From: Diabrotica undecimpunctata
Taxonomy: Eukaryota; Arthropoda; Insecta; Coleoptera; Chrysomelidae
Reading direction: 5' to 3'
DNA: 64,000 nucleotides
Assembly (NCBI RefSeq): GCF_040954645.1
Contig: NC_092809.1
Coordinates: forward strand, 80,069,435 to 80,133,434
Below the pieces are notes generated by a model. It saw only the letters and a program-made list of their open reading frames with translations. It was not told where the DNA came from and did not search any database. The translations under genes were made by a program, and so were the position numbers. The first letter of the stretch is position 1. Every line of letters begins with the position of its first letter. Shown piece by piece: positions 10,194-20,462 of this stretch.

Positions 10194-10475
10194 TGTTACG
10201 AACATGCGTTCGGCATGGCCCAGGTAACGGTTTCATTGCATCTCTAATACTCTTTGAGAAGCTTCGCGGAGTATCGAGTGCGAGAGAGAATAACCGGTCA
10301 CGTAGGCGAATTAGAGGTGGGACTACGCCAGAACATTCTCGAACATAATACTTTTGGTATATATAGGTAGCAATGTTAGAAGTAAGTTAGTTGTTAAGAT
10401 ACTACCGAACTGTAAAGTTATAAATAAATATATGTATATAAATTCGAACCGCTCGTTTTATTTATTCTCGCTACA
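10194..10475 (+). repeat. 3' LTR of the macrodomain gypsy element
   Basis: 282 bp, matching 6429-6710 with eight substitutions and no length change. It is preceded by the polypurine tract and followed by the TSD ATAC. Confidence 0.9.
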
Positions 10476-10625
10476 ATACTTTGATATGGAACATTATTTA
10501 AATGAGATTTGGTATCTTTACATTTGCTTAATTTTACATTTTGTTCCAATGGAGTGGACACTTTTTTGGCATAGACTTTTAGTCATTCAGCCAAACTCAA
10601 CATGGTAGAAAAAAGGTTGTCTGAG
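10476..10625 (-). pseudogene. Copia Pol fragment between two nested elements
   Basis: On the minus strand this short piece reads VSTPLEQNVKLSK and SHLNNVPYQS, the link between RT and RNase H in copia Pol, running straight into the RNase H fragment once the gypsy element is skipped. One frameshift and a stop lie near 10596. The exact junction with the I-like element to the right (about 10625-10640) is unclear, and I found no clean TSD. Confidence 0.75.
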
Positions 10626-10790
10626 TTTATATTAAAAAAGTATACAAAACAGTAAACAGGGTCACTCTCTTCTCGCCTAGGGGCCCATCAAGGCATTTTT
10701 TTTTACATACAACACTAGGCCACGGTAAGAAAGGAATTTAAACAATTGGGTAAGAGACAAAGGTTACGTTATTAACTAATGTATAATTAT

Positions 10791-11825
10791 TCACATGGTT
10801 ATTTTACTATCTTTTAAAAACATAACTAATAAATCATACACTGCTCTCGAGTCTAATGATAATAGGTACTGAAGGTTCCAAGGGGCTAATATATTGTGTT
10901 TATGTAAATTATTTATTAATCTGGATGAAATTATAGTATTTCTGGGACAACTGAAAAATATATGATCTAGGTTTCCTTCTTCTGTACAAAATTCACATTG
11001 ATCATTATCTAAAATCTTAAGTTTAAATAAATGTTTGGGGTAACAAGCATGCCCAAATTTCAGTCTTATGATCGTGGTAACATATTTTCTAGGTACATTA
11101 AAAAACTTATACCAAGGAGTTTTAGGAATATCTCTTTGAAGAGAAGTGTATCTATTTGGGCTAACAATGGAATATTCCTTCCATATATTATCCCACCTTC
11201 GGTATAATCTTAATTTTAAGGAAGCCAGAAAGTCGCAAGCCGTGATTTTATACGAAGTTTTTCTACTAGACATAATACTTTCTCTGGCTAATTGGTCTAC
11301 ATGTTCGTTATTTTCCAAACCTATATGTGCTTTAATCCAAACAAAAAGTACATTTTTGCCCCTTGTTACTAACTTTTGTTTGATATCCTTAATTTTGTAA
11401 ATATAAGGGCAACTGTACGTATTTGGTAATCCCGGTTTCCCAATAGAGGTCAAAACTGATAAAGAATCTGATAATATTACTATATGGTCCGAGTTACTTT
11501 CTGTTGCATAGAGTAAGGCCTCATATATTGCAAGAGCTTCTGCTGTAAAAATAGAGATCTGGGAGTTCAACTTAAATGTGTGTTCTATTCGTTCCAATGG
11601 GATAAAAAAAGCGCATCCAGTGCCGTTTGATGATTTGGAGGCATCGGTATATATAACGACGGAGTTTTCGAATTCTGATAATATTGAGTGAATAATCTTT
11701 CTATTTATGTGTATACTGTCACTATATTTTGGTACCATGATATCTGCATTTGAAACATGATATGTTGCATATGAGATGTTTTGAAGTGTATACGTAGCTT
11801 TATCTATCTCTTTTAATGCTTCCAT
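10791..11825 (-). pseudogene. I-like ORF2, RNase H domain and C-terminus
   Basis: 344 residues with the four RNase H acidic sites visible: VVIYTDAS (Asp), FTAEALAIYEAL (Glu), ILSDSLSVL (Asp) and ENNEHVDQLA (Asp). After it comes a C-terminal zinc-binding stretch, CEFCTEEGNLDHIFFSC (C-X2-C-X7-H-X4-C), common in I and R1 type ORF2 proteins. It is separated from the RT frame by a frameshift around 11830-11860. In an intact element it would degrade the RNA template after target-primed reverse transcription. Confidence 0.85.
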
Positions 11826-11861
11826 ATTATGTTGCAGAGCTTCGCAGACTAAGGGCGATTT

Positions 11862-13466
11862 CTATTTTTCCCAGTATTTAGTAGACAAATCATAGCAATT
11901 CAGAGTGATGAGCTTTGTGTATAACGATTGATTTTTTATATATGTCTTTACCAGAAATTTTTCAGTCAGGAAGTTTCGTCTGATATTTAAAGGTGGTTCC
12001 AAGGCTTCCAAATACAAGGGTTGAATTGGTGTGGACTTCATAGCACCTAAACATGTACGTAGAGCTGAATTGTGTATTACGTTTATTTTATTTAGCAATA
12101 CATTACTGGCTGATCCATAAAAAATGCTTCCGTAATCCAAAATAGAGCGAATATACGCTATGTCTACATCAGCACCCCACCACGTTTTATTAATCGATTT
12201 AAGAAAATTTATTCCCTTGTTGCATTTGTTTAACATATCCTCAATGTGATCCTTCCAAGTCAAATGTTTGTCAAGTGTCATCCCTAAATATTTGACCTTA
12301 TTTTTTAGTGGATATTGATGCTCTTCCAATTTAATTATTTGATCGTTAGGTTTATAATGCCTGGTAAAAATGCAAACCTGAAATTTATTACAAGATAATT
12401 CAAAATTGTTTTTATAAAGCCATTTTTGAAGTAGTTGATAGATACTATCCAAGTTTTTGATTGCTTTTTTATATTCTTTGTGTTCTGTATAAATGCAGAA
12501 ATCATCTGCGTATTGTATGAGGTTGAATGGTATGTTATTTATTTTAATATTGTACAAATCCGCTACGTACAAATTAAACAGGATAAGACTCAATACAGAA
12601 CCCTGAGGTAATCCTTTGTTTACGATTCTGGGACCTATGAGCATTTGTTCTTTTCTTAAATAAACTAATCTGTTTGAATAAAGATTAACAATACTATCAG
12701 CAAATTGAGCTGGAATTTGAAATATTCTTGTCATTTTTTCTTTGAGTGCTGTTAGACACACAGAGTCATAAGCACCTTCTATATCAAGAAATAATACCGG
12801 TAAGTAATTGTTCCGGGAATAATTGTTTTGAATGTCTACAACTAGGGAAGCCAATGCATCCAAAGTACCAAAACCTTTCCTGAATCCGTATTGTTCTTTG
12901 GGTAGAAGGTTCTGCTCTAGTAACCACCATTCTAGCCTAGCCTTAATTATTCTCTCTAGAGTTTTTTGTACACAAGATAATAAAGATATGGGTCTGTAAG
13001 CTTCAACTAATTTTAGATTTTTCCCAGGTTTGGGAATAGGAACGACAATAATATGTTTGAAGGCCGAAATGTTAGAACCTTCTCTAATTATCTAATTAAA
13101 AATATTTAGAAGTAACTCTTTTGCATTATTTGGTAAATTCAATAGCATAATATATTTGATTTCATCATAACCAGGAGAAGTGTTAGGACGGTCACTAAGG
13201 GCACAGTCCAATTCTAGCATAGTAAACGGTTTTAAGAGAAAATGACTATGATTCGGATTGAATAACATTGAATCTTCGTGATTGTTCACATATGGTGGTG
13301 CAATTTTGTCGAAGAACTCTGCTATCCACGAATCTTCTAGTGGAAATGGAGCATTGACCCTTTTCCTGTTCAACATTTTCGCTTGATTCCAAATCGAAGT
13401 AGGCGACGTTTGTTTATTTAATTTTGAGCACCAATCAACCCAGCTTTGTTTGGCTTTCGATTTCAA
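11862..13466 (-). pseudogene. I-like ORF2, reverse transcriptase domain
   Basis: Two frames (13466-13092 and 12863-11862) joined by about 230 bp of broken sequence. The first holds the pre-RT region and the start of RT (PNTSPGYDEI). The second holds LFLDIEGAYDSV (catalytic Asp), GLPQGSVLS, the YADDFCIYTE active site (about 12510), and KYLGMTLDKHLTW. The sequence between frames still reads as RT in other frames, including a PKPGKNLK segment near 13020. The enzyme copies the element RNA at a nicked target. Confidence 0.85.
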
Positions 13467-13589
13467 TAATTTCTAAGCGTGTGCACTAGCTTGTTTACAT
13501 TTAATAAAATTTTCAACTGATGGATCTTGCTTGTATTTTATTAATGCATTTTTTCTTTCTGCAACAATTAGATCACATTCTGCATCCCA

Positions 13590-14476
13590 CTATGGTGAAG
13601 GAGTCCGTTTCTTACACTTAAAGGGTTTATATTGGCTAATAGATTGTGTGGAAGCTTTATTGATACAGTCTAATAAAAGATTATATTTTTCTTCAGCATT
13701 TGGGGATATAGGTCCACTTTCATTTAAAGTATTCTCGATTATTTCAGCGTACATATCCCAATTAGCTTTCTTAGTATTCCATTTACTTTTGGGATATATG
13801 GTCTCATTAACAGCTCTTGGGTATTCGAATTCTATTTTTACAACATAGTGATTTGATCCAAGTGTATCAGAATCTGTCTTAGAAAAAATGGAAGGGGGAC
13901 AAACCGTAATATCAATCATAGAAACTGAATATCCTGGATTTCCTTGACAAGTAGGTTGACCATTATTCATCACAATGAAATCAAGATCCTGTAGGGTCTC
14001 TACAATTTGATCGCCAATATTATCATTTTTTGATGATCCCCAGAGCGCATTGTGGGCATTCATATCACCCCCAATAATGCAAGGGTGCTTCACTTGAGAA
14101 AATAAGTTTGTCCAATCTTCTATTCTGGTTTTGGTTTTTGGACATCTATATACAAAGAGAAAACTCAAGTGAGTATTATCGTAATTAACTTTAATACCAC
14201 AGGCAAGCAGCTCTTTATTGAAGTTTTTATTTAATTTTAATATTTACAAATACCCGTTTTTACCAAAACAGCGACACCAGCAAAACCGTCTGCACGATCT
14301 TGACGAACAATATTATAACCTTTAAAATTATATACAACATTATTTTTGAACCAGGTTTCACTTAAAAGAGCAATATCAACATCTTCTTTAATAAGGAAAT
14401 TGAGTAGGCTGTTTTTATTTGCAACAGCTGATCTAGCGTTCCATTGCATAATTTTAAGTTTATTGTTTAAAGCCAT
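13590..14476 (-). pseudogene. I-like ORF2, endonuclease domain (start of ORF2)
   Basis: The ORF2 start is chosen at ATG 14476, a few bases after the ORF1 stop. Frames 14476-14237 and 14168-13590 carry MQWNARS and LLSETW (Asn and Glu sites), GGDMNAHNALWG and GSNHYVV (catalytic Asp and His region), the motif order of an AP-type endonuclease that nicks the target DNA. A frameshift lies near 14200. Another separates it from RT near 13470-13590. Confidence 0.85.
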
Positions 14477-14480
14477 AAAT

Positions 14481-15738
14481 TTAAGTACCTTTAAAAATAT
14501 CCTCGAGAATAGTATGCAAACCCTTAGCTAACAAATTATTATCCAGTGTTTCTACATCCTCAAATGATTTTACATTTTTTATAAATTCAGAAAAAAATTT
14601 GACTAACGAAATAACCATCTTGTTTTTTTCACCATCTATTGAACTATTAGGTTTATTGGGATTAGGTGGTAGAGGCTGCAACGGGCCAAATCTAAAAGGA
14701 AATGTGGAGGAATTTGTAGGGGATTGTGAAACAGGATTGTGGATGAGATGACATAATGTCATCAGATACGTTAGGTAGTTTTGGAAAATTTTCTTCAAGA
14801 TTTGACAATATCAAAAATTTATTGTTACTAACAAATTCGGAAAAAGATGATTCTTTAAATCTTTTTGCTTCTAGAAAGGAGATTTTTTGATCTAACATGT
14901 TTTTAATTTTTTTTTGTTCCTCATAAACGGGACAACTTTTGGAGATCGAAATATGATCTTCACTTTTACAATGTATACAAAAAGTTTTTTTAGTATCGCA
15001 TATGTGACTATCATTTTTAATTTGTGCACATCGTATACAAAATTCTTGTGTACCCTTGTATTGCTTAGAAATGTGACCAAATTTCAAACACTTGTAGCAC
15101 TGTATTACCCTGCCTACAAATCGTTCTACCGGTAAATACACAAAATTAACTACGACATGAGTTGGCAAAACATTTCCTTCAAATGTAACTATAATATTTC
15201 GTCTGGGGACGTATTCTGTTTTACCGTCTTTATCTACCTTTAACGGAATGTCGGTAATTTTAACGGAAGAGTCTATATGTTTTTTTAAATAATCAGTATC
15301 ATACCTCGTATCTACATCGTCAATTATTCCCTTGATTTCCAAGAGATGGTTAGGGATATAGGCTTTTAAATTTTCATCTTTTAACTTATTATGTGTTACT
15401 AGATGATTTGCATCCAAAATAGATTTTAAAATGACTTTAACTCTATTTTTTCCTATAGATTTAATTTCCTTTAGGTTTTTGATTTTAAGTTTTTGATACA
15501 AAATTTCCCCCACCACCATTGGATGTAAACGAGAGATGTTCTGATTAGTCAAGTTTTCGATATAAACGCAACAGCTATGAAAATCATAATTATTAGAGGA
15601 AACATGATACAGTTTAACTTCCCTTGTTTTGCCGGAATTCGCACCAATTTCCATATCCTTATCCATATCCATATCTGGGGAACTTGTCGCATCACTAACA
15701 TCGCACATTTGCGTCTTATTGCTATTTTCCTCCCCCAT
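14481..15738 (-). pseudogene. I-like ORF1 (gag-like, CCHC zinc knuckles)
   Basis: Starts at ATG 15738. The 348-residue frame has an acidic N-terminus, an RNA-binding middle region, and cysteine knuckles: CYKCLKFGHISKQY (a C-X2-C-X4-H knuckle with the last Cys changed to Tyr), CIRCAQIKNDSHIC and CIHCKSEDHISISKSC (about 15095-14945). A frameshift near 14750 moves the proper C-terminus to the frame 14798-14481. ORF1 proteins coat the element RNA. The lost knuckle Cys and the frameshift suggest decay. Confidence 0.85.
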
Positions 15739-15895
15739 TAGGGGAGGTAATACACTAAAATTCCAAGTATTAAACCGAAATATTTACACAAACTTTAAAT
15801 TTAAATATAAATATCGAGTTTTAATTACCGTAAAAACTTATCTCCGCTTAATGTGATTTTATCGTCTGTTCGAACTGAAAGACAAATTCAAAACT

Positions 15896-16622
15896 GGACT
15901 TAGATAAATTGTATCATTATATCTAGATATCTGAATGCCTAAAACCTGTTTAGCTTATCCTAAGTCCTTTATTTTAAATTTGCTTTGCAGATCATTAAAC
16001 AATTCTTATTTCATAGATACATTATTATGAATTACAAAGAAATCATCAACATACAAAATTATTATAATAATATACTTTCCTTCAATTTTAAAAAATAAAC
16101 AAGGTTCATTTTTTGGTCTTTGAAAACCAGACTTACATAGTTCTTGATTAATCTTATCATTCCAGGCCCTAGAAGACTGTTTCAATCCATAGAATGATCG
16201 TTTGAGGAAACAAACTTTTTCTTCCTCTCCCTGTTTGATAAAACCCTCAGGTTGCATTATATAGACCTCTTCTTTCAACTCCCCATTCAAAAAAGCAGTT
16301 AAAACATCAAAATGTTCAACAAACAGATTTAACTGAGCTGATAAAGCAAATAATAACCTTAGGGTTGAGGTTCTAGCCACAGGGGAAAATGTGTCAAGAT
16401 AGTCTATTCCGCAAGATTGAGAAAAACATCTAGCTACTAATCTAGCCTTATATCGAGTATTGCCTTGTGCATCTGTTTTCAACTTGAAAACCCATTTAGA
16501 CGAAATAATATTCTTACTACTTGGATTATCTACTAAAGTCCAAACCTCATTATCTATAAATGAATTATATTCAGACTGCATGGCTTGAAACCATTGTTCA
16601 CGATTGTTACCCTTTAAAGCTT
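15896..16622 (-). pseudogene. Copia Pol: reverse transcriptase
   Basis: The frame 16581-16006 is a classic copia RT: NEVWTLVDNP, SSKWVFKLK, ARLVARCFSQ, DTFSPVAR, FDVLTAFLNGELKEEVYIMQPEG, KRSFYGLKQS and the ILYVDDFFV active site (about 16045). A stop at 16006 follows; the next copia block (FKIKDLG and VLGIQIS) is readable to about 15900, where the I-like element begins. The first codons, from 16582 to 16622, continue on the other side of the nested gypsy element at 28576. Confidence 0.9.
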
Positions 16623-18614
16623 TGTAACGATACGATCGTTAATAATCTAAAATTTTGTACGTTAGCAAACCGAATCCCTACATTAACTACTAATCTGCCG
16701 CCGTTGGAGTATGCAACCCACAATACGATCTCATATTTCATTATTATGATTATCGATATCGATGATAAGATAATCGATTCCCTCGTCAAAAGGAAAAAAG
16801 AATAATGTAATGGCCATTTTGTAACAGAACTTGAAGGAGATGAGTTGTTGAGTTTGCGGCAGGCAGTACTTGAAGGGAGTAAAAAAAGAATTTAAGTTAT
16901 TTTATTGTTTTTTTGGGGGAAAGGTGAAGAATATTTTTATTGTTGTTTAAGACGTATTTAGTTTTGTGCATTAAGAAGTTACGTTGATTTATGGAAAATA
17001 AAACTCCCAAATAAGTTCTGGTAAGTTATCACACATCTTCCATTTAAATTTGCCAGTTCCCAATCATCTAAATCTTCTCAGCTTACTACAAATATCCAAA
17101 TATCATTCCTATTTTTTTTATATATATAGATACAAATTATAATATATTCCAGTGCAGTAACACTATATTTTTGAGCCAAGGTCACCTAATGGCAAATATA
17201 TTCTAGTTTTTGTTACTAGAACAAAAAATATAGATAGTAAATACAAGAACACAGAATAAAAAAAGTTTTCTTTTCTTATAGCCTGCCGGCTCCAACTTCC
17301 AAGTTTGGAATTTCATTTTATTTGGAAAGAAGTTTTAATTTGGGGAAGAATCACATTTTATTTGGGACAGAAGATTTTTTTTTTGATTTTGGGAAGAAGT
17401 ACATTTTTATTTGGGAAAAGGAGATTATTTGATTTGGGAGAAAGAAGTACAACACTTGGTTGGTCTGCCAGTCCTTAAAGGCTGATACACGGAGCATAGG
17501 CTGATCCATCTTAGAGCCATCCACTACCTGAACACTGGACAGCAGATTAAGTAACTCCCTTTCCAACAAAAGAGTTACTAAGCACCATTATATTTTATTA
17601 ACTTTATAATTTAAATTTCAATTTTTTTATAATATATACTTGGATACTTAGGCCTTCAGTCTAAGTGGGTTACAAACAGGTTTGTGCACAATCCCTGGGT
17701 AGTACCCTCAACTTGTTGAATCTTTTTACTTGTTTAAATTTGTCATTCTCTATTTACTTTGTATTTATTTCGTTATTAATATTTTACATAACCCTTATGA
17801 TAAGTGGTCAGGATACATTATCCCATTTTATGATTACTAGTACGTACCTTTATTTTGTTAAATTGATGTATGTATTGTTCTACTGTCTTAACTGACTATT
17901 CTCATATTTTAAACTGCCCTTTTGTAACTTATATAAGTACTTAATTGTTTTATAATATTTTAATTATTATTTACTCCAAGTGAGTTATCCAACCAATAAT
18001 CCCAGACCATTTTACCTCATTGCCAGAGGACAGTGTAAATCAATTGTTGTATATAATTATTATATTTTGGGTCATTTTTTTTTTTAGGTAACTGTTTTTT
18101 TTTTGTAAATATATTTTGGGGATATATTTTAATAATTGGTTAGGGTATATAAGTATAGGGTTGGGATAGTACATAAGATTTGAATATAGTGTATAAAGCA
18201 TTTCTGATTTTTATTTGTTTCCTATCATTTAATTTTCAGTTAGTATATAATTACATATATCCCAAATTGGAGTGATATTCAAAATTCACCCTGGCGCCCA
18301 TCTCAAGATCATCTTAGGATTGATCTAACTATCTTAGGTTACTACAGGCAAGCAAACGTGCCAACCTCCTCTCTGAGCACTACTCTCATTCTTTTGAGCT
18401 AAGCCTATTCTATTGTAGTACTTCAAGTAAATTTTCTATTTTCTTTTGTATTGGTTACATTCCCTGTTATTTAATCTTATTAAAATAATAATTGATTAAT
18501 TTTAAATTTTATTTAACCATAAATCTTACTTAATTTCTAATATTGGCTTCACCATCTCAGGCTTTTCCTTTTAATATGCCACAATTAGCTTTATCCTTTT
18601 TTTTATCGGTAACA
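16623..18614 (+). repeat. 5' LTR of the young gypsy element (1992 bp)
   Basis: Unusually long LTR. Short frames inside it recur identically in the other LTR and show no domain. AT-rich, with many TATA-like stretches (for example near 18150). Confidence 0.92.
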
Positions 18615-18616
18615 AT

Positions 18617-18634
18617 TGGCGCCCAACGTGGGGC
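18617..18634 (+). promoter_or_regulatory. Primer-binding site of the young gypsy element
   Basis: TGGCGCCCAACGTGGGGC begins with the TGG complementary to a tRNA CCA end, two bases downstream of the LTR. The priming tRNA is not determined. Confidence 0.8.
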
Positions 18635-19052
18635 CTTAGTAGTAACATAAGTTATATTTTAGTGTTATTATATTTAAATATTTAGATATATTTGGTAACT
18701 GTGGCTATATACACTTATATTAGATAATCTTGTACTCAGTTAATATACCATCATACATATCGTTTAGTTTGTTAAGATACATTGGGGCAGTACAGTACAG
18801 TCAATTTGATAAAATTTAGTATATTTTAATAATTGTGGTCTGATCTTATTTAAACAATATTTGAGTATATTTTCTTAACTTAATATTTTGATATAGTTGT
18901 AATTACTTTAATTATTTTAATATTCGTTATATTGAATTAATATTTTTTTCATAATATTAATACAAATTTACATTACTATAATTCGACTTGTTTGGTAAAT
19001 ACGGTGGTCTTGTATTTTGGTGTAGAGGTTCAATATTTGATATATTTTCATA

Positions 19053-20462
19053 ATGTCTTCATTTAAAGTAGAACATTTATTAGTTAGTGAGTTGGATTAT
19101 GAACTCAAAATTAGGGGTATTAATATTGAGGATTTACCTAATGTTGATACAAAGCGCAAGGTCTTGCGTGGAGCCTTGAAACAGGAGGAGGGCAATAGGA
19201 GTTTTACTCAAATTTCTGCTGGATCGATTCCATTTAAAGAACAACATCAAGGAATATCCGTGACTCTGGATGACTTAGCTCAGAAAATGGGCGAATTTAG
19301 AGGAACTGTGCATGACAGTCAGTATGGTCGACTAACTTCTCGCTTAGCACACATTTCAGGTCGTGTCCACTTGCTGAGTTGCATTGATGAGGATCAACAC
19401 TCCTTCAAAAGGTCTGTCTCGGTTAGGATACTTACTTTGGAGGGTGAACTCGACTCTAGAGTTAACCCTATTGCTTCTTCCACTCCTAATGCTCCAATTA
19501 ACATAGTCCCTAGTTTTTCATATTCCAAACCAGTTCAAGTGCATAAATGGGGTATTACATTTTCTGGTCAAACTCAACATATCGATGTTATTTCATTTTT
19601 AGAGCGTGTTGAATGTCTAAGGATATCTAGAGGTGTTTCAGAGGATGATCTTTTCGCTGCTTCAGCTGAACTATTCACAGATTCTGCATTTACGTGGTTT
19701 ATGAATAATAGGGGTCGTTTGTCTTGTTGGTCTGATCTGGTGCAGAAGTTGAAGTCTGATTTTCTCCCCTATTCATTCCAGGATGATCTACTGGATGAGA
19801 TCAAATCCCGTAAACAGAAACCTGGTGAATCAGTCACGATGTTTATTAATAATATTTTGGGTATGTGTAGTAAGTTAGATACTCCCTTATCTGACTCTGC
19901 AAAAATCAAAATCATTTTAAAAGGTTTGTTACCTTTCTATCATGCTCAGTTAGCCTTGGTGGATATCCACAACATTGAAGATTTGACTGACAAATGTAAG
20001 AGAATTGAAGAAACTCTGTCTTGGTCTTCACATCCTCCGACCTCATCTCGACCTACTTCAGGTCCTTCGTCCACTCCGTATCAATTTTCAAATCGATCAT
20101 GGCATCAGAAATCTAGGGAGCGTAACATGTCGGTTTTAAATTCCAATTTATCATGTTGGAATTGCCATGAAGCTGGACACACATTTTATGAGTGTGGAAA
20201 ACCAAGGACACATATATTTTGTCATGGTTGTGGAAGAGATAACACTCTCAAGAGGAATTGCCATAAGTGTTCGGGAAACGAGCAGACCGAGGCTCGTACC
20301 CTGAGCGTTCCTCCGTCTACAATCCCATCAGGGAGCACAACCACCGTCGTGGAAGGAAATATAGGTCAAGCAGGGTCCAGCAATTCAAGGTCAGGTCCCC
20401 TATCAGAGAAATCATCAACAAAGCACAAACGCCACAACAAGTCGAATCAAGGGAAAAAGTAA
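19053..20462 (+). CDS. gag: Gypsy Gag polyprotein (469 aa)
   Basis: The ATG at 19053 opens the frame after a 420-bp leader. Residues about 165-330 are the gag core (SFLERVECLRISRGVSEDDL, then F-TWF and the QKPGES region). A Ser/Thr/Pro-rich linker follows at about 335-365. A zinc knuckle CWNCHEAGHTFYEC (about 371-384) is followed by a second, partial one, CHGCGRDNTLKRNC, in which Asn replaces the His. The tail is basic. Gag assembles the virus-like particle and packages RNA. The stop (TAA, 20460) lies within the pol overlap, next to an A-run (GGGAAAAAG), so pol is probably expressed by -1 frameshifting. No stops or slips are seen. Confidence 0.9.
   Translation: MSSFKVEHLLVSELDYELKIRGINIEDLPNVDTKRKVLRGALKQEEGNRSFTQISAGSIPFKEQHQGISVTLDDLAQKMGEFRGTVHDSQYGRLTSRLAHISGRVHLLSCIDEDQHSFKRSVSVRILTLEGELDSRVNPIASSTPNAPINIVPSFSYSKPVQVHKWGITFSGQTQHIDVISFLERVECLRISRGVSEDDLFAASAELFTDSAFTWFMNNRGRLSCWSDLVQKLKSDFLPYSFQDDLLDEIKSRKQKPGESVTMFINNILGMCSKLDTPLSDSAKIKIILKGLLPFYHAQLALVDIHNIEDLTDKCKRIEETLSWSSHPPTSSRPTSGPSSTPYQFSNRSWHQKSRERNMSVLNSNLSCWNCHEAGHTFYECGKPRTHIFCHGCGRDNTLKRNCHKCSGNEQTEARTLSVPPSTIPSGSTTTVVEGNIGQAGSSNSRSGPLSEKSSTKHKRHNKSNQGKK

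Larger units (their letters stand above)
6429..10475 (+). mobile_element. Ty3/gypsy retrotransposon carrying gag, integrase and a macrodomain/CCCH module; RT region deleted
   Basis: Two 282-bp LTRs (6429-6710 and 10194-10475), both TGTTAC...CTACA, flank 3.48 kb of internal sequence. The 4-bp TSD ATAC is at 6425-6428 and 10476-10479. A TGGTGTCAGG primer-binding-like site starts at 6713, two bases after the 5' LTR. A purine-rich tract (AAGAGGGGAG) ends just before the 3' LTR. The LTRs differ at 8 of 282 positions. The internal order is gag, integrase, macrodomain, zinc finger. Protease, RT and RNase H are absent between 7940 and 8250, so this copy depends on relatives for mobility. Gag and integrase resemble the 412/mdg1-type gypsy lineage. 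Confidence 0.92.
10630..15895 (-). mobile_element. I-like non-LTR retrotransposon (ORF1, EN-RT-RNase H ORF2)
   Basis: This is a nearly full-length LINE on the minus strand: ORF1 with zinc knuckles, then ORF2 with AP endonuclease, reverse transcriptase and a C-terminal RNase H. The presence of RNase H after RT, together with the CCHC-rich ORF1, points to the I/Jockey superfamily, probably the I clade. The 5' leader (15740-15895) and 3' UTR (10630-10790) carry no gene. No poly-A or TAA-repeat tail is obvious. It sits inside copia Pol between the RT and RNase H fragments. ORF2 is split into five frames, so the copy is dead. Confidence 0.85.

Noticed and set aside
10600..10660. Target-site duplication for the I-like element
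   Set aside because: I compared both junctions with copia (about 10625 and about 15895) and saw no convincing direct repeat; the limits remain approximate.
17351..17895. Small LTR frames, repeated at 27345-27856
   Set aside because: Identical copies in both LTRs, low complexity, no domain; they reflect LTR sequence rather than genes.
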